This document shows positions 15,478-24,398 of a stretch of 64,000 nt of DNA, in pieces (within the stretch, counting starts at the first letter, position 1; the number at the start of each line of letters is the position of its first letter). The translations under genes were made by a program, and so were the position numbers. The notes beneath the pieces are model-generated. The model did not search any database. It worked only from the letters and a program-made list of their open reading frames with translations, and had not been told where the DNA came from. The stretch comes from Vulcanimicrobiia bacterium (GTDB taxonomy: Bacteria > Vulcanimicrobiota > Vulcanimicrobiia > Vulcanimicrobiales > Vulcanimicrobiaceae): NCBI GenBank assembly GCA_025934645.1, contig JAICWY010000001.1, positions 1 through 64,000 of the forward strand. The letters run 5' to 3'.

Positions 15478-18000
15478 ATGACTTTGGAAGAAACCACAGG
15501 GCACCGCGCTTTCGCTCTGCCCGGGTCCTCGCTGCGCTACGGGCCCGATAAACTCGTCGACGTTCTGCACATCGATCTGCACCTGACGCCCGATTTAGAG
15601 AAGGCGTCTCTGCAGGGCGTTTGCACGACGACGGTCCGCGCACTGGACGAACCGGTGGACGCGTTGGAACTCGACGCGGTAGATTTGCAGATCGCCTCGG
15701 TAACGCGCGGCGGCAAGCCGCAAAATTTCGAGAGCCGCTCCCACCGTTTACGCATTACCTTCGATCCGCCGATCGCACCGGAAGAAGAGGCGACGTTTAC
15801 TGTCGAGTACGGCGTCTCGCATCCGCGTCATGGATTGTTCTTCATCGAGCCGGACCGGGACCATCCGGACAAAGTGCGCCACGCGTGGACCCAGAGCCAG
15901 GACGAAAACGCGCGCTATTGGTTTCCGTGCTTGGACTATCCGCACGAAAAGCAAACGACCTCGGCGACGATCGCCGTTCCGAAAGGTGCGTTCGCACTTT
16001 CTAACGGCGCGCTGGTGGAACGCCGCGACGAAGGAGATCGCACGATCTTCCGCTACGAGCAAAAGGTTCCCCATTCAACGTACCTGACCACGATGGTGGC
16101 CGGGCCGTTCTCCGAGATCGAACAGCGCAAAGCCGGCAGCGCACAAACGCCGGTTTTTTACTACGTGCTCCCGGGGCGCGAGGCCGACGGCGAGCGCGCA
16201 TTCGGCAACACGCCGAAAATGATCGACGTCTTCGAAGAGCGTTTGGGCACGCCGTATCCCTACGAGCGTTACTCGCAGATCGCGGTGACGGATTTTATTT
16301 TCGGCGGCATGGAGAACACGTCGGCGACCACGCAAACGGACCGCACGCTGCACGACGACCGCGCGCATCTGGACTTCTCGAGCGATCCGCTCGTTTCGCA
16401 CGAGCTCGCGCATCAGTGGTTCGGCGATCTGCTCACGTGCCGCGATTGGTCGCACGCGTGGCTGAACGAAGGTTTCGCGACGTATTTCGAAGCGGTGTTC
16501 CGCGAAGCCGACCTCGGCTACGACGAGTACTTGTACGACATCTTCGGCTGCGTCGAGCGCTATCTGGACGAAGACAGCGACCGGTACCGCCGTCCGATCG
16601 TCTGTAACCGGTTCAAGGATCCGATCGAGCTCTTCGACCGGCATCTCTACGAAAAAGGCGGCGCGGTGCTCCACATGCTGCGCGGCGAGCTGGGAGAGGC
16701 GCGGTTTTGGCGGGCGATCCGCCGCTACGTCCGTGACAACGCGCAGCGCAACGTTGAGACGATCGACTTCATTCGCGCCATCGAACACGCCACCGGCCGG
16801 AATATGCGCGGCTTCTTCGATCAGTGGGTATTCCGCAGCGGCCACCCCGCGCTGCACGTCGCATGTTCGTACGACTCGAAACGCCGCACTGCAACGCTGA
16901 CCATCGATCAGAAGCAGCACGTGGATGCGCAGCATCCCGCATATGTCTTCGACGTGGACGTGGTTCTTGCGCCGGCGGACGGAAAAGGCGGGCGCCGCAT
17001 CCGCGCGCACGTCGAGCGCGCGCATGAAACCATTACCGTGCCGCTGGATTTCGAACCGGCGATCGTGCATTTCGACCCGGGCGCATCGATTTTGGGTGAC
17101 GTGCGTTACGCGCTCGGCGCCGATTACGCTGCGAATCTGCTTGCCGGCAACGTCGACGTAGTCGCGAAGATTCGCGCTGCAAGGGAACTCGCAAAAGACG
17201 GCTCGGCTGCCGCGCGCGACGCGCTCAAAGCTGCGTTCTCGCGCGACGAGTTCTGGGGCGTGCTCGCAGAGAGCGCAAGTGCGCTCGGGCGCACGCGTGC
17301 TCCGTGGGCGCGCGACATTTTACTTGGCGCGCTAGGACACCGGCATCCCAAAGTCCGGCGCGCCGTCGCCGCAGCGCTCGGCAACTTTCGCGAGAGCGCG
17401 GTTGCAGAGGCGCTGCTCGGACCCGCGCAAAACGACGAATCGTATTTCGTGCAAAGCGCGGCGTTGCACGCACTGGGGCGCACGCGCGATTCGCGCGCAT
17501 ATGACGTGCTTGCCCGCTTCATTGGCGGCTCGTCGTGGAACGGCGTCGTGGAATCCGGTGCTGCGCACGGACTCGGCGAACTTGCGGATCCGCGCGCGAT
17601 CCCTTTGCTGATCGAAGCCGTCCGCCCGGCCAAAGAAGAAGCGTTACGCCGCAGTGCGCTCTCCGCCATCGCGCGCGCCGGCGAATTGCTCGAGCCGGAG
17701 CGCCGCGCGTGCCTCGATGCCATCGCACGCTTCCTGGACGACCCGATGTTCATGGTGCAGCGCGCAGCGATCCACGCCGCCGAGATGCTCGCCGATCCGC
17801 ACTTCTTGGGCGCGCTCGACCGCTTGAGCCGCAGCGCGTTCGACGGGCGGATTCGCCGCGACGCTACCGAAGCTGCCATCCGGATACGTGAATCACAGAA
17901 AGTACCAGCGCAGGTAACCGGACTGCGCGCCGATCTCGATGCCTTACGTGAAGAACAACACAAACTACAGGAAAAGATCGAAGCGCTCTCGCGGACGTAA
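15478..18000 (+). CDS. M1-family aminopeptidase with C-terminal HEAT repeats
   Basis: A zinc aminopeptidase of 840 residues. The GAMEN-like exopeptidase loop is GGMENTSA, and the zinc site is HELAHQWFG at residues 308-316, followed by WLNEGFATYFE supplying the third ligand Glu. The N-terminal beta-saddle (about 25-210) and catalytic domain (about 215-460) are typical. Instead of the usual ERAP1-like helical domain, residues about 560-810 form HEAT-type repeats (HPKVRRAVAAALGNF, LADPRAIPLLIEAV). The last 25 residues are a short coiled coil (LREEQHKLQEKIEAL). No signal peptide is seen, so it is probably cytoplasmic. The last 62 nt overlap the start of the PBP4 gene in another frame. Confidence 0.93.
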   Translation: MTLEETTGHRAFALPGSSLRYGPDKLVDVLHIDLHLTPDLEKASLQGVCTTTVRALDEPVDALELDAVDLQIASVTRGGKPQNFESRSHRLRITFDPPIAPEEEATFTVEYGVSHPRHGLFFIEPDRDHPDKVRHAWTQSQDENARYWFPCLDYPHEKQTTSATIAVPKGAFALSNGALVERRDEGDRTIFRYEQKVPHSTYLTTMVAGPFSEIEQRKAGSAQTPVFYYVLPGREADGERAFGNTPKMIDVFEERLGTPYPYERYSQIAVTDFIFGGMENTSATTQTDRTLHDDRAHLDFSSDPLVSHELAHQWFGDLLTCRDWSHAWLNEGFATYFEAVFREADLGYDEYLYDIFGCVERYLDEDSDRYRRPIVCNRFKDPIELFDRHLYEKGGAVLHMLRGELGEARFWRAIRRYVRDNAQRNVETIDFIRAIEHATGRNMRGFFDQWVFRSGHPALHVACSYDSKRRTATLTIDQKQHVDAQHPAYVFDVDVVLAPADGKGGRRIRAHVERAHETITVPLDFEPAIVHFDPGASILGDVRYALGADYAANLLAGNVDVVAKIRAARELAKDGSAAARDALKAAFSRDEFWGVLAESASALGRTRAPWARDILLGALGHRHPKVRRAVAAALGNFRESAVAEALLGPAQNDESYFVQSAALHALGRTRDSRAYDVLARFIGGSSWNGVVESGAAHGLGELADPRAIPLLIEAVRPAKEEALRRSALSAIARAGELLEPERRACLDAIARFLDDPMFMVQRAAIHAAEMLADPHFLGALDRLSRSAFDGRIRRDATEAAIRIRESQKVPAQVTGLRADLDALREEQHKLQEKIEALSRT

Positions 18001-19477
18001 ACGCGCCGCCGCGCTTGGAATCCTCTGCCTCCTCGCCGTCATTCTGGCGCTAGCGCTCCGCCCGCACAGTCATGCTGCGGGCGTTGCCGCGTTCCGTCCG
18101 GAAACTGCCAGCGCTGCCGTGGTGCACCGCGTGCACGCCGCGCCATGGAGCCCTGCTGCGCGTGAAGATTTGCGAAAGCAGATCCGCAGCGCGCTCGCAG
18201 GCGGCACCGACGGCGCGCGCGAGTGGAGCTGCATCGTCATCGCACAGGACGGAACGGTGCTCTACGACGATCGCGCCTCGCACGCCGTTTCACCGGCCTC
18301 GGCGCAAAAGCTCATCGTCGCGGACGCCACGCTCACCGCGCGCGGAACCGGCTACCGCTTCGACACGCTCTTCGCAGCAACGCAACCGCCCTCGGGCGGC
18401 ACGCTGCAAGGCAATCTGTACGTCGCCGGGTCCGGCGATCCGTCGCTGCGCAGCGACGATTTAAAGCAAGGCGTCGCAGCACTGCGCGCAGCCGGCGTCT
18501 CGACGATTGGCGGGCGTGTCGTCATCGATCCGTCGGCGCTCGCGGGCGAAGAGATCAATCCGCTGTGGAATGCCGATGACGCGAACGAAGATTTCATGAC
18601 GGCAACCAGCGGGATCTCGCTCGACGGCGATACGGCGGAATTTCACGTCATCGGCGAGAGCGCGGGAGCGCCCGCAGAAGTCACCGTTTATCCGAAGAGC
18701 AGTGCGCTGCACGTGTACGGAAGCGTGGCGAGCGGCGGCGGCGACGACGTGATCATCGCGGCGACGGAAACGCCGAACGAGTTCCGTCTCGCCGGCAGCA
18801 TTCCGCCGGGCGTCGAGGAGAAGTACTGGCTGCCCGTACACGGCATTCCGCAATACGCCGGCTCGGTCATGGACGCGATGCTGCGCGGCGGAGGCATCGT
18901 CACGGATCATCCCGCGACGACCGGCGAGGCGCCCGTGGACGCGTCCATCTTGTGGACGCACCGCTCGAAACCGCTCGCGGATCTCATCAAGCACATGCTG
19001 ATCTTCTCCGACAACCACTACGCCGAACAATTGATGCGCGGCCTGGGTGGAATGAACGGCGGCATCGCAACCGATGCGACGGGACTTGCCGAAGAACGTC
19101 ATATTTTGCAAACCGAAGGCATTCCGGTCCCCGGTTTGCACATCGTGGACGGCAGCGGCCTGGCCCATGCGAACCGCGTTTCGGCGCTCACGCTCGGAAA
19201 GATCCTGGCTCATTTCGACGCTGCAGAAGGCGGAAACTCGCTCTATCCGCTCCTGCCGCGCGGCGGAAAAGACGGGACGCTTCGCATGTATCACTTTACG
19301 AGCGCGGCCGGCCGCGTGCGCGCGAAGAGCGGGCACTTGGACGATGCGGCGTCGCTCGCCGGGTATGTGAATACGCAAAAACACGGGCGCGTCGTTTTCG
19401 CGTTTTTGATCAACGGCTCGCCGGGCGATCCCGACGGCGCCATCGTCACCGCGGTCGATCGCATCGCGGAGCGCTAA
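17939..19477 (+). CDS. dacB: D-alanyl-D-alanine carboxypeptidase/endopeptidase (PBP4 / DacB, family S13)
   Basis: A 512-residue penicillin-binding protein that trims or cleaves peptidoglycan cross-links. Catalytic motifs are SxxK at Ser121-Lys124 (SAQK), SxN in FSDNHYAE, and KSG (the KTG equivalent) in RAKSGHLDD. The N-terminus is very basic (KRSKRSRGRKR) and followed by one hydrophobic helix, so it may be a membrane anchor or long signal peptide. The annotated ATG at 17939 overlaps the M1 gene by 62 nt; GTG at 17948 is an alternative. It is periplasmic or anchored to the inner membrane. Its presence implies a peptidoglycan wall. Confidence 0.92.
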   Translation: MPYVKNNTNYRKRSKRSRGRKRAAALGILCLLAVILALALRPHSHAAGVAAFRPETASAAVVHRVHAAPWSPAAREDLRKQIRSALAGGTDGAREWSCIVIAQDGTVLYDDRASHAVSPASAQKLIVADATLTARGTGYRFDTLFAATQPPSGGTLQGNLYVAGSGDPSLRSDDLKQGVAALRAAGVSTIGGRVVIDPSALAGEEINPLWNADDANEDFMTATSGISLDGDTAEFHVIGESAGAPAEVTVYPKSSALHVYGSVASGGGDDVIIAATETPNEFRLAGSIPPGVEEKYWLPVHGIPQYAGSVMDAMLRGGGIVTDHPATTGEAPVDASILWTHRSKPLADLIKHMLIFSDNHYAEQLMRGLGGMNGGIATDATGLAEERHILQTEGIPVPGLHIVDGSGLAHANRVSALTLGKILAHFDAAEGGNSLYPLLPRGGKDGTLRMYHFTSAAGRVRAKSGHLDDAASLAGYVNTQKHGRVVFAFLINGSPGDPDGAIVTAVDRIAER

Positions 19478-19486
19478 AGGAGAACT

Positions 19487-20878
19487 ATGCTCGACCCCGC
19501 CGACGTAAACCGGATCCTCTCCACGGCGCTCGAACGCGGCGGCGATTACGCCGACGTGTTTTGCGAGCGACGCTTGGCGACGTCGTTCCGGTTGCAGTCC
19601 GGACAGATTCACGAAAGCGGCCTGTCGGTCACGCAAGGCGTAGGCATTCGCGTTATCGTCGGCGAGTCCGCGGGATATGCGTACTCCGACGATCTCTCAT
19701 TCGAAGCGCTGCAACGCGCGGCGCGCATCGCCTCGCTGATCGCGCGCGGCAACAGCCAAGAGCGCAGCGTGCGCGTGCGCGACACCGGCGTCACGCCCTA
19801 CTATGACGCCTCGCGGACGGCGCACGCGGATTCGGCGGCGTACGTGAAACTGCTCGAGCGGGCGCAGATCGCAGCGCGCGAATTCGATCCGCGCGTGAGC
19901 GCGGTGAATGCGACCGTGACCGATGAATTGCAAGACGTGTGGATCGGAACCAGCGACGGACGCTGGCTGCACGATCACCGTCCGCTGATCTCACTCGGCG
20001 TGCAAGTCGTTTGCTCGCGAAACGGCGATCGGGCGCAAGGCTTCGTCGGCGACGGCGGCCGCACGTCGATAGCATTCTACGAGACGCGTACGCCGGAATC
20101 GATCGCGCTCGAAGCGGCGCGCATCGCCGCGTCCAACGTCGAGGCGGTGCCCGCGCCGGCCGGCGAGATGGAGATGGTCGTCGGTTCGGGCGGCGGCGGC
20201 GTGCTGCTGCACGAAGCCGTGGGCCACGGACTCGAGAGCGATTTCAACCGTCAAGGCGTTTCGCTGTACAGCGGGCGCATCGGCGAACGCGTGGCGAGCG
20301 ATCTCGTAACGATCTACGACGACGGCAATCTGGAAGGCGAACGCGGAAGCATCTCGATCGATGACGAGGGAAATCCCGGCGCGCACAAAGTGCTGGTCGA
20401 GAACGGCGTGCTGCGCGGCTACATGCAAGACCATTTGAACGGTACGCTGATGGGCGTCGGATCGACCGGCAGCGGGCGGCGGCAATCGTTTCGCGTGATG
20501 CCGCAGCCGCGTATGTGCAACACGTACATGCCTAACGGCGATTCCGCCGTAGAAGAGATCATCGCATCGACCAAGCGCGGGATCTACGCGAAGTCGTTCT
20601 CCGGCGGACAAGTCGAGATCAGCCGCGGCGATTTCGTCTTCATGGTTGCCGAAGGCTATCTCATCGAAAACGGCAAGGTGACCGCGCCCGTGAAAAACGC
20701 CACGATCGTCGGCAACGGCCCCGAGGTCATGACCAAGGTCGTCGCAGTCGGGAACGACAGCCGCCTTGCGAACCGGCATTATACCTGCGGCAAAGGCGGG
20801 CAGTACGTACCGGTCGGCGTCGGCATGCCGACCGTGAAGATTTCGTCGGTGACCGTTGGAGGCTCGAATGTCGGTTGA
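19487..20878 (+). CDS. tldD: TldD-family metalloprotease
   Basis: A 463-residue protein with the diagnostic HExxxH zinc motif at residues 242-247 (LLHEAVGHGLESD), GSTGSGRRQSFRVMPQPRMCNTY and C-terminal GQYVPVGVGMPTVKI. TldD forms a heterodimeric protease with TldE/PmbA that degrades or matures unstructured peptides. AAAGGAG precedes the ATG. The TldE-like partner follows immediately with an 11-nt overlap, so stoichiometric expression is expected. No modified-peptide precursor is seen nearby. Confidence 0.95.
   Translation: MLDPADVNRILSTALERGGDYADVFCERRLATSFRLQSGQIHESGLSVTQGVGIRVIVGESAGYAYSDDLSFEALQRAARIASLIARGNSQERSVRVRDTGVTPYYDASRTAHADSAAYVKLLERAQIAAREFDPRVSAVNATVTDELQDVWIGTSDGRWLHDHRPLISLGVQVVCSRNGDRAQGFVGDGGRTSIAFYETRTPESIALEAARIAASNVEAVPAPAGEMEMVVGSGGGGVLLHEAVGHGLESDFNRQGVSLYSGRIGERVASDLVTIYDDGNLEGERGSISIDDEGNPGAHKVLVENGVLRGYMQDHLNGTLMGVGSTGSGRRQSFRVMPQPRMCNTYMPNGDSAVEEIIASTKRGIYAKSFSGGQVEISRGDFVFMVAEGYLIENGKVTAPVKNATIVGNGPEVMTKVVAVGNDSRLANRHYTCGKGGQYVPVGVGMPTVKISSVTVGGSNVG
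20858..20862 (+). promoter_or_regulatory. Shine-Dalgarno setting the TldE/PmbA start
   Basis: GGAGG lies inside the end of tldD, 5 nt before ATG 20868. It favours that ATG over the in-frame TTG at 20856, which would overlap the site. Confidence 0.6.
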
Positions 20879-22217
20879 GATCACGCCGGACAACGCGGTG
20901 GATTACGCGCAGGCCGCGGTCGATGCCGCGCTCGCATCCGGCGCATCCCAAGCGGAAGCAACGCTCTCGATCGCCGATCGTTTTTCCGCAGAAGCGCGCG
21001 ACAAAGCGGTCACAAAGCTCGAACAGTCCACGGGGCGCTCGCTGCACGTGCGCGTTTTCGTGGATGGACGAAAAGCGGCGCTCGCGACATCCGATTTCGA
21101 TCGCGGCCATCTGAAAGACGCGATTGCCGCTGCGGTCGCGCAAGCGCGCCACGTCGCATCGGATCCGTATACGGTGCTGCCGGAGATGAACGGAGCGCCG
21201 CGCAATGCCGATGGGCTCTCGCTTTTTGCGAGCGACGTGGCCAATCGCGATGCTCAATCCAAAATCGACGAAGCGCTGCAGATCGAACGCCGCATGCGCG
21301 AGATCGATCCGCGCATCACGAACAGCAACGGTTCGCACGTCGGGGATAGCGTCTCGACGATCGCGCTCGTGAATTCCAACGGCTTTGCGGGTTCCTACCG
21401 GTCGACGCGAGTGCATCGATCGGGCAGTCCCGTCGCGCTCGACGGCGAGGCGAAACGTACCGGCTCCTACGGTTCGGCGTCGCGCAGTCTCGGCGAAATG
21501 GAAAGCGCGAACGCCGTAGCGGAAAAAGCCGTGCGCCGCACGGTCGAGCTTTTCGGCGCGCGCAAACCGGCGACGATGCGCGTTCCGGTGATCTTCGAAC
21601 GCGACGTCGCCGCTTCGGTCCTCTCGGATCTCTTTGCGGCGCTCAGCGCGTCGAATGTTTCGGTCGGCAATTCGTGGCTGGCCGGGCGCACCGGTGAAAA
21701 AATCGGCAGCGATATCGTCACGATAGACGATGACGGCACGCTGCCGGGTTTGCTCGGCACTTCGCCGTTCGACGGCGAAGGCGTGCCGACGCAACGAACC
21801 GCCGTTTTCGAGCGAGGCATTCTGAAAACGTTTCTGTACGACACGTATTACGCGCTCAAACTTGGCGCGCGCAGCACCGGAAATTCCACCGGCGGAGGCG
21901 TGGGCCCGAACAATTTTTATCTGCACGCGGGCGATCGCTCGTTGGACGAGCTCATCGCGGGTACGCAGCGCGGGGTGCTCGTCCTCGACACGATCGGGTT
22001 TGCGACCGAACATGCCAGCGGCACCTATAGCCGCGGCGCGCGCGGCTTCTACATCGAGAACGGCGAAATCGCGTATCCAATCGAGGAATTTACCATTGCC
22101 GGCAGTTTTCCCGAGATGCTGGGCGGCATCGACGCCGTCGCGGACGATTTGCGCTTCGACGGCGGCGTCGTCTCGCCGTCGTTCCGGGTGCGGGAAATGA
22201 CTATTTCAGGAGACTAA
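20868..22217 (+). CDS. pmbA: TldE/PmbA-family protease subunit
   Basis: A 449-residue homologue of TldD that lacks the HExxxH motif, as is usual for the TldE subunit. Family features are the N-terminal half with YAQAAVDAALASGASQAEAT, the central DGTLPGLLGTSPFDGEGVPT and GNSTGGGVGPNNFYL, and the C-terminal GFATEHASGTYSRGARGFYI. It partners TldD to form the barrel-shaped protease. The start is ATG 20868 on the basis of the GGAGG site, giving an 11-nt overlap with tldD. Confidence 0.93.
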   Translation: MSVEITPDNAVDYAQAAVDAALASGASQAEATLSIADRFSAEARDKAVTKLEQSTGRSLHVRVFVDGRKAALATSDFDRGHLKDAIAAAVAQARHVASDPYTVLPEMNGAPRNADGLSLFASDVANRDAQSKIDEALQIERRMREIDPRITNSNGSHVGDSVSTIALVNSNGFAGSYRSTRVHRSGSPVALDGEAKRTGSYGSASRSLGEMESANAVAEKAVRRTVELFGARKPATMRVPVIFERDVAASVLSDLFAALSASNVSVGNSWLAGRTGEKIGSDIVTIDDDGTLPGLLGTSPFDGEGVPTQRTAVFERGILKTFLYDTYYALKLGARSTGNSTGGGVGPNNFYLHAGDRSLDELIAGTQRGVLVLDTIGFATEHASGTYSRGARGFYIENGEIAYPIEEFTIAGSFPEMLGGIDAVADDLRFDGGVVSPSFRVREMTISGD

Positions 22218-22235
22218 CTAACTCAAGGGTTTTAC

Positions 22236-23675
22236 ATGGCAGTTGCAATCAGTTTCACGCTCATCATGCGCGTCGAGATGCCGAACAGCCCGGGCGCCTT
22301 CAACGCACTCGCGGCGGCAATCGGGGACGCCGGCGGCGTGATAGCCGCCGTGGACATGCGCTCCGTAAGCAAAGCCGCGGTCGTGCGCGACGTGACGGTG
22401 AACGTCAGTTCCGACGTCATAGGTAAAGCGGTGCGTGCCGCAGTCGAAGCGCTCGACGGCGTCACGATGATCAGCATCTCCGACAGCACGTTCCTCGCGC
22501 ACCTCGGCGGCAAGATTCAAGTGGAACCCAAGATTCCGGTGAAGACTCGCCAGGATCTCTCCACCGTCTACACGCCGGGCGTCGCGCGCGTCTCGATGGC
22601 GATTGCTGCGGATCCGTCCAAAGCCTTTAATCTTACGATCAAGCGCAACACTGTCGCGGTCGTATCCGATGGCACTGCGGTGTTGGGCTTAGGCGATATC
22701 GGCCCGCTCGGCGCGCTGCCCGTGATGGAAGGCAAGGCGATGCTCTTCAAGCAGTTCGCCGGCATCGACGCGTTCCCGATCTGCTTGGATACCAAAGACG
22801 TCGACGAGATCGTCGAGACGGTCGTGCGGCTGGCGCCCGTGTTCGGCGGCATCAATCTCGAAGACATCGCCGCGCCGCGCTGCTTTGAAGTCGAACGCCG
22901 GCTCATCGAGGCCCTTGATATTCCGGTGATGCACGACGACCAGCATGGCACGGCCGTCGTGATCTTGGCCGCGCTGATCAACGCCGCGAAAGTCGTCGGC
23001 AAAGAGCTTTCCGATCTGCAGATCGTCGTGGCGGGCAGCGGCGCTGCGGGCACGGCGACGATCAAAATGCTGCTGGGAGCCGGGGTGCGCGACGTTATTC
23101 CGGTCGACCGGGCGGGCGCCATCAACCGCACCGACCGCTACGAAAATTCGCACTGGCGCTGGCTGGCCGAGCACACGAACCGGGAGAACCGGCGCGGCGG
23201 CCTGGCCGACGTACTCAAAGGCGCAGACGTCTTCATCGGCGTGTCCGCGCCGGGGATTCTTCAGCCCGAGAACATTCAGCAGATGGCCCGGGATCCGATC
23301 GTCTTCGCGATGGCGAATCCGACACCGGAGATCATGCCGGACGTCGCGGCGCCCTATGTGGGCGTCATCGCGACGGGCCGCTCGGATTTCCCGAACCAGG
23401 TGAACAACCTGCTGGCCTTCCCCGGCATTTTCCGGGGTGCCCTGGACGCCCGCGCAAGCCGCATCACGGAGAAGATGAAGCTGGCCGCCGCGCACGCGAT
23501 CGCATCGATCGTGGCGGACGACGAGCGGAGCCCCGAATACATCATTCCGAGCGTCTTCGACGTGCGGGTCGTCGAGGCGGTCGCAAAGGCAGTGGCTGCC
23601 GCGGCCGTGGACGAGGGAGTCGCCCGGCGGCAGTTGGTACTGTCCGAAGGGGAAGATATCACCGCGAGCACCTAA
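22236..23675 (+). CDS. NAD(P)-dependent malic enzyme with N-terminal ACT domain
   Basis: A 479-residue enzyme converting malate to pyruvate and CO2. Residues 1-85 form an ACT-type regulatory domain (MRVEMPNSPGAFNALAAAIG), suggesting allosteric control by an amino acid. The catalytic part starts at about 95 and shows VYTPGVARVSMAI, VVSDGTAVLGLGDIGPLGALPVMEGK, DIPVMHDDQHGTAVV (metal and substrate site) and the Rossmann motif VVAGSGAAGTA. The C-terminal NPTPEIMP and GRSDFPNQVNN are canonical. The gene stands 18 nt behind pmbA. It feeds pyruvate from the TCA cycle. Confidence 0.95.
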   Translation: MAVAISFTLIMRVEMPNSPGAFNALAAAIGDAGGVIAAVDMRSVSKAAVVRDVTVNVSSDVIGKAVRAAVEALDGVTMISISDSTFLAHLGGKIQVEPKIPVKTRQDLSTVYTPGVARVSMAIAADPSKAFNLTIKRNTVAVVSDGTAVLGLGDIGPLGALPVMEGKAMLFKQFAGIDAFPICLDTKDVDEIVETVVRLAPVFGGINLEDIAAPRCFEVERRLIEALDIPVMHDDQHGTAVVILAALINAAKVVGKELSDLQIVVAGSGAAGTATIKMLLGAGVRDVIPVDRAGAINRTDRYENSHWRWLAEHTNRENRRGGLADVLKGADVFIGVSAPGILQPENIQQMARDPIVFAMANPTPEIMPDVAAPYVGVIATGRSDFPNQVNNLLAFPGIFRGALDARASRITEKMKLAAAHAIASIVADDERSPEYIIPSVFDVRVVEAVAKAVAAAAVDEGVARRQLVLSEGEDITAST

Positions 23676-23692
23676 AATAGCCCCCAACAGCT

Positions 23693-23699
23693 AAGGAGG
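23693..23699 (+). promoter_or_regulatory. Shine-Dalgarno setting a GTG start
   Basis: AAGGAGG lies 6 nt before GTG 23706. An ATG at 23702 is nearer the usual codon choice but is out of frame with the OmpR-type regulator, so the site decides for GTG. Confidence 0.6.
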
Positions 23700-23705
23700 C
23701 AATGA

Positions 23706-24398
23706 GTGGCGCAGGCCAAGATCCTAGTTATCGAGGACGACGAAGACATCGCAAAACTCGAGCAGACGGTGCTCGAGCGCGCCGACTATGAGGTGAAGGT
23801 CACCGGCAACGGCGCCGAAGGTCTGGAACTTGCGGATACCTACAAACCCGACGTGGTGATTCTCGACATCGGCCTGCCGGATATCTCGGGCCTGGACGTT
23901 TGCACCTCGCTCTCGAATTCGAACAACGCGTTCGTGCTGATGGTCAGCGGCCACTCGCGCGAACAGGACGTGCTGCTCGGTCTCGGCCTCGGCGCCGACG
24001 ACTACATTACTAAGCCGTTCTCGGGCAATGAGCTCGTGGCGCGCGTGGCGTCGTTCTTGCGCCGCCGCGAGAAGTACAACCAGAAAAAAGAGGAAGCCGG
24101 CGTTCTGCAGGTCGGCACCGCGAAATTGGTGCGCGACTTCCATACGCTCGGTAACGACGGCAAGACCGTCTCGCTGACCGCGCTCGAGTTCCGCCTGTTG
24201 TGGTTTTTGGCCGAAGCCGAGGGCCGGCTGCTCACGCGCGCGCAGATCCTGGAGCATGTCTGGAACGACACGTCCGGCGTGCCGACCCGCGTAGTAGACG
24301 TGCATATCGCCGCGCTTCGCAAGAAACTCGCCGAGGTCGGCGCGCCCGTCGAAATAGCGAGCGTGCGCGGCATTGGCTACCGGCTCGATACGAAGTAA
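23706..24398 (+). CDS. OmpR/PhoB-family response regulator
   Basis: A 230-residue two-domain regulator. The receiver (1-120) has the acidic pocket IEDDED, phosphoacceptor Asp54 in VVILDIGLPD, MVSGHS, and ITKPF. The winged-helix Trans_reg_C domain (about 130-228) is typical: VSLTALEFRLLWFLAEAEGRLLTRAQILEHVW, DVHIAALRKKL and VRGIGYRLD. No kinase gene is adjacent; the following MocR-type gene overlaps its end by 26 nt. The target is unknown, possibly including the adjacent genes. Confidence 0.94.
   Translation: MAQAKILVIEDDEDIAKLEQTVLERADYEVKVTGNGAEGLELADTYKPDVVILDIGLPDISGLDVCTSLSNSNNAFVLMVSGHSREQDVLLGLGLGADDYITKPFSGNELVARVASFLRRREKYNQKKEEAGVLQVGTAKLVRDFHTLGNDGKTVSLTALEFRLLWFLAEAEGRLLTRAQILEHVWNDTSGVPTRVVDVHIAALRKKLAEVGAPVEIASVRGIGYRLDTK

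Noticed and set aside
18461-19636. 391-residue minus-strand open frame opposite dacB
   Set aside because: Antisense shadow with no motifs; dacB has the SxxK, SxN and KSG set.
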